DNA of 64,000 nucleotides, taken from Ypsolopha sequella (taxonomy: Eukaryota; Arthropoda; Insecta; Lepidoptera; Ypsolophidae). The notes below the pieces were generated by a model. That model saw only the letters and a program-made list of their open reading frames with translations. It had not been told where the DNA came from and searched no databases. Made by a program: the position numbers and the translations under genes. The DNA lies in NCBI GenBank assembly GCA_934047225.1, contig OW203989.1, positions 10,701,977 to 10,765,976 of the forward strand, in the 5' to 3' direction. Below are positions 57,601 through 64,000 of the stretch, in pieces (the stretch's first letter is position 1; every line of letters begins with the position of its first letter).

Positions 57601-58291
57601 CCACTTTTTATGCATCAAAACCGAACAAAAAGTCGATTATTTTGCCCTAGGGCTTTATTATTATTATTTTTTTTTATTTATTTACAATGGTTGGCTAACC
57701 TGTAGACTTTCCTGTGTACCATAGATGTTCTACTTTTTTTTCCACTGTTTAACGGCTCTGGATACCTAGTCCTTTTGAGCCAATTACAATTTAAAGTTCA
57801 CAAAATTATATTAGTTTCATTTCCTCACACTATGCATTGAAAAACGTAGTATGATACACGGGCGTAAAAGCAATAAATTACTCGGTTACGTTTAAAACAC
57901 TCGCTACGCTCGTGTTTTAAATCGTCCTCGTAATTTATTCCTTTTCGCCCTAGTAGCATAAACTACTATTAATAGAATCTTTAATTTCTGTCTAAAATAT
58001 CTAATAGTACCTTTGATGGGGCATTCCTTCGGAATATTTATTGTGTAGACAAGAGCTGAGGCACTGTAGAACTGGGATTGACGTAAAGTTCTCTGATGCA
58101 ATCATTTCCAGACCCGCTTCCTGACGCTTCTTCTCTTTCTGTATCATCCCGAACAACTCCGGGTCGGAATCCCACAGGTTGCTGTTCATATTCATGATGG
58201 CTGACGTTTGGATACTTCTTGTTGGATGCACACTCTGCGATATTTGAAATAATTTTGCAATTTTATTTTGAGTTTTCAATAATGCTAGCAT
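48668..58291 (-). CDS. Shmt: serine hydroxymethyltransferase
   Basis: This PLP enzyme converts serine and tetrahydrofolate to glycine and 5,10-methylene-THF. Seven coding exons on the minus strand (58011-58291, 56720-56835, 55723-55883, 53636-53831, 51092-51363, 49083-49302, 48668-48906) encode 494 aa, all phases consistent. Hallmarks: [87 protein letters not shown], the PLP lysine motif [29 protein letters not shown] and CNKNTVPGD. The first 32 residues ([15 protein letters not shown], then [11 protein letters not shown]) look like a mitochondrial presequence, while the internal MNMNSNLWD could start a cytosolic form. Introns hold many MITEs, a SINE and a partial copy of exon 7 (48953-49075). 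Confidence 0.97.
48953..49075 (-). pseudogene. tandem partial duplicate of SHMT exon 7
   Basis: Lies in intron 7 between exons 7 and 8. On the minus strand it reads [20 protein letters not shown], then [13 protein letters not shown], closely matching the end of exon 7 ([20 protein letters not shown], then [13 protein letters not shown]) with no stop or frameshift. The original donor position is lost (GGTATAAAACG). A cryptic acceptor (CTTACAG) and donor (GTG|GTATAA) would define a 90-bp exon at 48961-49050 in the same phase as its neighbours. Confidence 0.85.
49310..50059. other. intronic sequence without recognised features
   Basis: Part of SHMT intron 6, AT-rich. A GTGTGTGTGCGTGAG-type short repeat lies near 49905. 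Confidence 0.35.
50060..50172 (-). mobile_element. tRNA-derived SINE
   Basis: On the minus strand: GGCGGTAACTCGGGGGTAGAACGC (A-box), CTGGCCTCTCAATCTTGAG (anticodon-arm region), CAGGTTCAATCC (B-box), then GCATGCACCAATGAGTTTTTC. It retains a tRNA-like order but ends in a non-tRNA tail, so it is a SINE and not a tRNA gene. It lies in SHMT intron 6. Confidence 0.65.
50933..51060 (+). repeat. dispersed repeat, copy at 42290-42425
   Basis: TTATAATAAATTGATCCAATCACAG and GTTGTAATTACCT are shared. It ends about 30 bp from SHMT exon 6. Confidence 0.55.
51668..51814 (+). mobile_element. LINE 3' end with (TTGTA)n tail
   Basis: CACCCAAAGGTTGTCTGGAAGAGATCGC, CGATAAGGCCGCC and GGTGTACAAATAAAG, then TTGTATTGTATTG. 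This is a very common lepidopteran LINE tail, here strongly 5'-truncated. Confidence 0.65.
51813..51931. mobile_element. small MITE, GTGCTACAAG ends (copy 2)
   Basis: GTGCTACAAG and CTTGTAGCAC are exact inverse ends. The interior matches 27545-27667. Confidence 0.75.
52066..52206 (+). mobile_element. LINE 3' end with (CTTGT)n tail
   Basis: CACCCAAAAGTTGTCTGGAAGAAATCAC and GGTGCACAATAAACAA, then TTGTCTTGTCTTGTC. A relative of 51668-51814 in the same orientation. Confidence 0.6.
52673..53204. mobile_element. TTA(A/G)-flanked MITE with GGTTGCGTTCCTAAA ends
   Basis: TTAGGTTGCGTTCCTAAACG with GCCGGGGTAAA at the left mirrors the right end (TTTACCCCGGC, then TAGGAACGCTACCTTAA). It directly abuts the next TTAA element, sharing the TTAA at 53201-53204. 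Confidence 0.7.
53201..53621. mobile_element. TTAA-flanked MITE, GGCGATAC family (copy 2)
   Basis: Reverse orientation of 31795-32221. The right end lies 14 bp from the donor edge of SHMT exon 5 (53636). Confidence 0.75.
53880..54540. repeat. probable dispersed repeat in SHMT intron 4
   Basis: TCACGCGCCCCATCAGGGGGCCACACTC, then TAACATCGACTCCCAGCTGTC resembles repeats seen across Lepidoptera. The class is uncertain, and no ORF is convincing. Confidence 0.35.
54939..55296. mobile_element. TTAA-flanked long-armed MITE
   Basis: TTAAGGTGGATGGTCCAA is mirrored by TTAGACCATCCATCTTAA. The arms share about 90 bp (AATAACGACGACAGAAGTA, TTCTGTTACCTTTTTCCACA, CGTTCCATCAACTTTACA). It lies in SHMT intron 4. 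Confidence 0.8.
55300..55445. repeat. dispersed repeat ending in a CCACCATGGTA hairpin (copy 2)
   Basis: Matches 27780-27965. It ends ACCACCATGGTATTGTACTGTGGTGGTT, a hairpin. Confidence 0.55.
56160..56584. mobile_element. TTAA-flanked MITE, GGGGCT(C/G)CAC family (copy 2)
   Basis: TTAAGGGGCTGCACTATG to GTGGAGCTCCTTAA, the reverse of 31130-31546 along its whole length. It lies in SHMT intron 3. Confidence 0.75.
57579..57968 (+). repeat. dispersed repeat with internal palindrome (copy 1)
   Basis: CAATGCATGTGCTCGTAAAG, TTTATGCATCAAAACCGA and TTAACGGCTCTGGATA, then a palindrome at about 57860-57955 (GGGCGTAAAAGCAATAAATTAC against GTAATTTATTCCTTTTCGCCC). A shorter copy is at 63017-63314. It lies in SHMT intron 2, immediately upstream of exon 3 in genomic order. 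Confidence 0.65.
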
Positions 58292-58773
58292 TTATAGAAG
58301 TCTTCGATTCAGTGGAGACTGAAGAATTGAAACTGTTCTATTTACAAAGTGATGAAAGATTAACTGACCTCCAATGCCTTTGATAATGCAATAATAAATA
58401 ATGGATATGTTCATATTTGTTTCATCAGAAAATACCTACTGATAAATATGTATTGTGTTAAGAAGTAGAGCTAAGCTTTGATTAAAATGGTACTTGTTGC
58501 TGTAGTTTTAAGTTACATTTTCCTATACCATCTCATTTGTGAGTTAGTAACGGTGGAGTTAGTAGGTAGGCAAAGTAAAATTATTATTATTTTTTTCAAA
58601 TAAATGTTTTCTTTTGTTATTACTTATATTTATGTAACATAACTCCTTCACCAACCAGTATGAGTGAAGTGCTTATGATTCATAGTTGTGGTTGTCTGCA
58701 CTTAAACTGTAATATATGAATATTTTAGATACATTGTTATTATAATATTTAGAAGTTATAAAACATATTAAAG

Positions 58774-59319
58774 TTAAGGCTGCCAACTTCCCTAATTCGA
58801 AATGAGGGACAGCCAGACAGATGAGAGATTTTAGATGTACATTCCATTGAGTTCAAACTCTTTTTACAACAAACTGTGTGAAAAGACCACAGTCCCTGCG
58901 TTTTCGTGGGTTCAGCCTCTTCTTTTTATTTTTCATAACAAGAAAAATCAATGACTGCATAAGAAGTACTGGCTGCATTCATATTGTATTCAAAAGTAAG
59001 CCTGCTGTTCACGCCTTTCCTATTTACTCGCACCTTATGTCAACACTCACTTGTGTAACCCAGCTCATTTAAAAGTGAGTAAATAATATATGGACGCCTT
59101 ACAGTTGTACTGTTTTAATCAGCAGGCGTATTACTTAAATGTTCCCTTTCACGCGCAATATGCTGATTTTATTGTGGGTGGCTGTAAGTAGCTCTCTGTG
59201 TGAATTAAAGGTGGGACATTGGGAGACAAATTTCGTGTTTGTGGGACAATTTCTATAAGGGGAACAAAAAAGACAATTGCGGGACTGTCCCCCTAGTGCG
59301 GGCTGGTTGGCAGCCTTAA
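58774..59319. mobile_element. TTAA-flanked MITE with GGCTGCCAAC ends
   Basis: TTAAGGCTGCCAACTTCCC and GGTTGGCAGCCTTAA are inverted ends, with AATGAGGGACAG and GGGACTGTCC just inside. It lies between the possible SHMT 5' exon and the first main coding exon. Confidence 0.65.
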
Positions 59320-59692
59320 TTAAAGTAGCTAACATGTTAGCAACAAAGCGACTGATGGTATTTCAAATGCCAACTGGTATTCCTTTGATAAGGTAGGTTC
59401 TGCAAGACGATTATGAGAACAATAGATGGAAAATTAGAGCCCATTGGTGATGTTTACTTTAGGGTTTCCTGTCCTAAATGTAAATAGGTAGGTACCATTT
59501 ATTACACTATCTTGAATATCATAAGTTTAAAACTTACTTGTAGTCTCCAGCCAGTGATTTATGATGGTCAACTAACCTAAATTCTCTTCATGAGCTGGGG
59601 ATCCACGAGGAGCAGTCAAAACTTTTCATAGCAAGACAGTCTCAACACCGACAAACGAAAGTTAGGAAGTTGTTAAATTATTATTAACTTAC

Positions 59693-59809
59693 CCGAAGGC
59701 TGAGTTTCGCTTGTCCTCCTCTTTTACCATAAATGGGCGATGGCAACGAAAAATTATAGAGTTTTCGCGAAAATCCACAATAGCACACTTGTAAGAGTCT
59801 ATTATTCAT
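59693..59809 (-). CDS. possible alternative 5' coding exon of SHMT
   Basis: A minus-strand ATG starts 39 codons (MNNRLLQVCYCGFSR, ending GGQAKLSLR) rich in Arg/Lys and without acidic residues, running to a strong GTAAGTTAA donor in phase 0. Joined to the acceptor ATCGCAG at 58235 (also phase 0), it would replace the first 19 residues of SHMT and continue [12 protein letters not shown], giving a mitochondrial-type leader. Joined to the more upstream acceptor at 58319 it would hit a TAA after eight codons and act as an upstream ORF. This is inference. Confidence 0.4.
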
Positions 59810-60061
59810 CTTTTTCCGCAAAATACTTGCTTCTCGTGCAAATATTCGAAATGAGAGAATTTAATTCCGCTAAAAGTCTCTCATGTTATCAAAAACGATA
59901 ACCCATTATGAACTTTATCGACCGGGAATTTGACGTCTGTGTATGGCGGGCAAAGTTTTTTTTAAATTATGGTTTGACTATGGCTGTTCGCTTTTTACGT
60001 CCAACAGCTGTACAAACGTTGGATGAATGAATGAATGGAAGAACGGTTCGGTTCGTAGTAT

Positions 60062-61108
60062 CCCTGCGTTCCGAAATAGAATTATTTCGCTAAAATCGAT
60101 TACGAATGAATGAGGTGAATGGCTAATAATCCATGAGTGAAGCAAATGCGTTCATTCATTCGTATGACTTTCATGGCTCATGCGACGGAGGTGAGGCGAT
60201 GTGAGCGTTGAACGGAATGGAATGTCAAAAATTGTTTTCGCTCCATCATTTCAGCAGTTCAAATCAGACAAACCATAGTATATGTTTTATTCGGCCATGA
60301 GAGAAACAAATAAAAAGTCGTGTGGAACTTTTCGTCGAAAAGGAAGAATTTATATGTATATATATTTTTTCGTCGCTATCTGAGTCTACGTTAAAGAACA
60401 GTGCTACAAACTCTTCTCGTTCCATCACGAATCACGGCACTTTGACGAAATAAAATCAAATATTCGTATTGTATTCTGTGATAAGAGGTTATGGTTAAGA
60501 TGTATCTTTTTTAATGCGGTCCGAATCATAAGCTATCTTTCACATCGTTTGCTAGCTCACAAATTACGGACCAGTCATCGCTCACACTTTAATTCATTCA
60601 TAGCTTTTATCTATGTAATTGATTGTAATTGTAATTGTAATTGATTAGGACCGCATTAAAAAAGATACATCTTAACCATAACCTCTTATCACAGAATACA
60701 ATACGATTATTTGATTTTATTTCGTCAAAGTGCCGTGATTCGTGATGGAACAAGAAGAGTTTGTAGCACTGTTCTTTAACGTAGACTCAGATAGCGACGA
60801 AAAAATATATATACATATAAATTCTTCCTTTTCGACGAAAAGTTCCACACGACTTTTTATTTGTTTCTCTCATGGCCGAATAAAACATATACTATGGTTT
60901 GTCTGATCTGAACTGCTGAAATAATGGAGCGAAAACAATTTTTGACATTCCATTCCGTTCAACGCTCACATCGCCTCACCTCCGCCGCATGAGCCATGAA
61001 AGTCATACGAATGAATGAACGCATTTGCTTCACTCATGGATTATTAGCCATTCACCTCATTCATTCGTAATCGATTTTAGCGAAATAATTCTATTTCGGA
61101 ACGCGGGG
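60062..61108. repeat. large near-perfect palindrome (461-bp arms, 125-bp spacer)
   Basis: The left arm 60062-60522 and the right arm 60648-61108 are reverse complements with only scattered differences in the parts compared. The spacer contains a TGTAAT repeat. Each arm carries an ATG frame starting MEQEEFVALFFNVDSDSDEK (right arm at 60745, plus strand), acidic like some transposase N-termini. The outer motif (GTTCCGAAATAGAATTATTTCG) recurs just outside (61115-61165) and near 24070. It is likely a foldback-type transposon or an inverted duplication. Confidence 0.85.
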
Positions 61109-61170
61109 TTTGTAATTCTATTACGGACCGCAGGGTATGTAATTCTATTTCGGACCGCACGGTATGTAGG
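61109..61170. repeat. tandem GTAATTCTAT-xx-CGGACCGC units
   Basis: Two units next to the palindrome: GTAATTCTATTACGGACCGC and GTAATTCTATTTCGGACCGC, each followed by GGTATGT. They may be remnants of further nested ends. Confidence 0.6.
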
Positions 61171-61249
61171 TACTTCAGTGTTTCTACATTAAAAAAAACT
61201 AATGTGGTAAAGTTATGGTCAGCAATTTACAAAAATATTCAGCGGGCAC

Positions 61250-61390
61250 GAGGTCTTTACTGCTCGTGGTTTTCATTCCAACGCTTTTCGCAAGAATATG
61301 GAGAGGCTTACCTATGTTCAGCAGTTCAGCAGTGGACGAACACAGGCTGATTGATGAATGGATATATGGACAAAATATTAAATATTTCAT
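61250..61390 (-). repeat. fragment of a lepidopteran LINE/SINE (GTTCGTCCACTGCTGAAC type)
   Basis: On the minus strand: CAGCCTGTGTTCGTCCACTG, then CTGAACATAGGTAAGCCTCTCC, a word very common in Lepidoptera. Open frames here on both strands are attributed to this repeat. Confidence 0.45.
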
Positions 61391-63016
61391 GTTCTTTTTG
61401 TCCGTATTGTACGCAGTATCACATGAACTCGCTATTATTTTACAATAGTTGTGCCAAAAAAATAAAAATCAAGATTTCTACACGATTTCAATTCATGCTA
61501 GGGATTGCCATTACCTGCATCTTATCGCGCTATAATCTACGATTAGGACTTTCTTAAGAGTGCACCGAGCGTTTGCCGTTGTCTGTCTTTTTTTTTACGT
61601 GTAAAGATTAAAGAAAATGACCACAATTGCACTTTTTAAATTTATTTTTGTAATTTTCATCATGTTATATGTACCTAATTAAGAAATTATCAGAATAATG
61701 AATGTCATCACTTTCTAATATAGTACACAAAGCAAAGCACTTTTTAAACAGAGTTGGCTTAATTTAGATATATGTAGCTTGCTTAGGTTGAATACATACA
61801 TTAAAATAAGGATGCATGCGTTTTACCTACAAAGATGGAAAACCGGCTTTATATTGACAATGACTTTTAGCTTAATGACTTCGGCTTGTAAAGCTGGCTT
61901 CATTTCAACAGTGTTCTCACTTATATTAAAACTTGCTAAAATCTCCGGAAAAATGTTAACATGAATGACAGCTGTCAAATAGACATTGCATCAGTCGCTT
62001 GAAGTCACATCAGCCAATGGGCAGAAGAGGTTCGTGCAGTTTGATGCGGTGTTTGTATTTGTTATGTTGGTGATAAATAAATCTCATTGATTTAATTGAT
62101 ACGCGAATAGGACCAATTTTGTAGCGCATCATGTGCGTCACGCTCAATTTGGTACGCATCCATAAAATAGTTCCTAATAGTTCCTATGCCATTACGTTTT
62201 GGTAGCAGCAATCAATACTATATTGTACGTAGCATAACAGCAATATCATCCAATGAGCCATTTTCCAAGCTAGCTGCCATTATAGTTTCATAGGTGGCGC
62301 TGTATAAGGACTTCAAATTTTATTTGCGAACGATACTATTTCTACTACCTGATTTATGTATTTAAATATGTAATTTTTCCTTTTAAATTTAATGTATTTT
62401 ATGACTTTTTCAAAGCGCGGCGCGGCTTTTACCCTTTTTTTTCAGGCTTCGGCAGGCGGCTTTTATTTGTGGCCAGTATCATTTTGCGAGAAAAGAGTGA
62501 CAGACGCGATATAATCGATTATGTCGTAAATCGGAACGAAGGGAATTTCGATTGTAAAGACAAACTAAGGACGTCAAAAAGAACCTAATTTAGCATGAAA
62601 TGAAGACAAACGTCAAAAAGTACCTAATTTTGCAATAAATGAAATTTCAATACGATATTTCAAACTGACCTGACGGCAATTCTGGCACATGCGACAATTT
62701 GCGAAGGCCAAAGGCGGGTGGTTTTTAGAAGCTCTTTGCACAGAAACGTATCAAGCCTTTAAAATGAAACCCTTTTACCCGGATTAATTAAATGTTTTAC
62801 TTGTCTTTAAAGGAGTTTTACTTATTAGTATTATCATCACACGGCATTTATCACGCAATTAATTAAGTCGTGGGAAACATAAAGCTTGTGAAAAATGTTG
62901 CGAGAATAGCCGCCCTGATAGTCATTCCGCAACGGGGCCCGGAAATTTCGATTTTCAAAACTAATTTCGAGGATTAAATGGAACTTTTTCATAAAGGTAG
63001 TCGCAGAAATAGTTTT
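61391..63016. other. intergenic, mostly unassigned
   Basis: Contains the inverted relative (61955-62065) of the repeat at 25650-25800. No gene is recognised. Confidence 0.4.
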
Positions 63017-63314
63017 CAATGCAAGTGCTCGTAAAGGCCCACTTTTTATGCATCAAAACCGAAAAGAAAGTCGATTATTTTGCCCTAGGGCTTTATTATT
63101 ATTATTATTTTTTAATTTATTTACGAGAAGTTGGCTACCCTGCAACCTTTCCTGTGTACCATAAATGTTATACTTTTTTTCCCCACTGTTTAACGGCTCT
63201 GGATACAGTCCTTTTGAGCCAGTCATAATTTAAAGTTCACATGATTATATTTGTTTTATTTCCTCGTCCTCGTAATTTATTCCTTTTCGCCCTTGTAGCA
63301 TAAACTAGTATTTT
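63017..63314 (+). repeat. dispersed repeat (copy 2, lacks about 90 bp of the palindrome)
   Basis: Same order of blocks as 57579-57968 (AAGTGCTCGTAAAG, TTTATGCATCAAAACCGA, TTAACGGCTCTGGATA, CGTAATTTATTCCTTTTCGCCC), but the left half of the inner palindrome is missing. Confidence 0.65.
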
Positions 63315-64000
63315 ATGCGTAATGTTGGTTGTTGATCGAAGGATTGGATGACCATGAACGGCATTATAAAATGTTCACCTCCCATAGTAATTGACTCGGG
63401 GCTGGGCTTGCGTTTGTAGGGAATACGAAAAATATACTTAATTTACGAATTTCACAAATATGACCATTAAACAGTGATACTGAGCAAAAATTTACTTATA
63501 TGAACTCGTTGTACAAGCAGAAATCAGATTTCAGGCACTCGACATTTAACCTATTTAAGACGCTAAGTGCCGCACAGTAGGCTGAAAATCGACTTTCATA
63601 GACATAGGATTTTAGTTTACTTTTTTTGCTTGAAATGGTTTATACGTATCATTATTATATTCAATTATAAAATAAAATCCTCAATTTATATATATTTTAC
63701 GAAATATTTGTATTGAGCTGGTATGAAATAAATCAAGATATCTTCGGAATCGTAAAGAAAACCGTAAAATTGCACATGGTTGCATTTCTAATGATTTCGG
63801 ATTTCAGAAAATTAAAGCGTTTTATTTTTCAAGTTTTTGGCCAAGTCGCCATTTTATTTTCATAAGTTTTTTTCTTATTTTAATTAACCAGAAGATGTAT
63901 ATTTATTGTTTGTTAGCGTTAAAACTAGTCGTCAAAAACAAAGAAAAATCATAATATTGTCTATTATTTTCATAGATTTTTTTCCGTTTGAACAATATAA
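63315..64000. other. unassigned AT-rich right end
   Basis: No coding region or clear repeat is seen. Confidence 0.4.

Noticed and set aside
61215..61448. 77-codon plus frame with hydrophobic segments
   Set aside because: It overlaps a minus-strand fragment of a common lepidopteran repeat and shows no homology features.

Overview
The window looks like nuclear DNA of a moth or butterfly (Lepidoptera). It is AT-rich, its genes have many short exons with GT..AG introns, and it is full of transposable elements, including some of the kinds common in lepidopteran genomes: a Helitron-like end, tRNA-derived SINEs, a LINE tail followed by (TTGTA)n, and palindromic MITEs. The species cannot be named from the sequence alone. 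Five host genes can be reconstructed exon by exon with consistent splice phases. Identifications rest on recognised family motifs, not on a database search.

Layout. Positions 1-13164 (minus strand) hold the first seven coding exons of DNA topoisomerase 3-alpha. The 3' exons lie beyond the left edge, and the last visible intron contains a 5'-truncated LINE (about 712-4965, plus strand) and a palindromic MITE. A complete second LINE with RNase H and three zinc knuckles (13288-18608, minus) sits just upstream of the topoisomerase start and is flanked by a perfect 12-bp duplication. From 19080 to 24512 there is a decayed THAP-domain gene (minus). Its first intron is split by a 3.96-kb hAT-type transposon with a perfect 8-bp duplication, which itself carries a second, broken THAP coding region on the plus strand. 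A 756-bp hAT derivative (24787-25542) has inserted into a CCAA microsatellite. Positions 25600-29100 are mostly repeats and coding-like scraps.

From 29275 on: MRM2, the mitochondrial rRNA 2'-O-methyltransferase (29275-30934, plus, three exons); an uncharacterised multi-pass membrane protein (32751-36269, minus, five exons); a MITE-rich gap (36270-40950); Rab40, a Rab-like GTPase with a SOCS box (40953-45811, minus, five exons); a gap with a short LINE derivative and a palindrome carrying tRNA-like arms (46000-48370); and serine hydroxymethyltransferase (48668-58291, minus, seven coding exons, with a possible extra 5' exon at 59693-59809). A 1,047-bp near-perfect palindrome lies at 60062-61108. 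The right end is repeats and unassigned DNA.

The host genes share a loose theme. Topoisomerase 3-alpha, MRM2 and SHMT can all act in mitochondria, and two of them show dual-start or dual-exon arrangements that could make mitochondrial and non-mitochondrial isoforms. The clustering is probably coincidental. The most unusual observations are a phase-compatible partial duplication of SHMT exon 7 within its intron, the large palindrome, and a dense set of MITEs flanked by TTAA.
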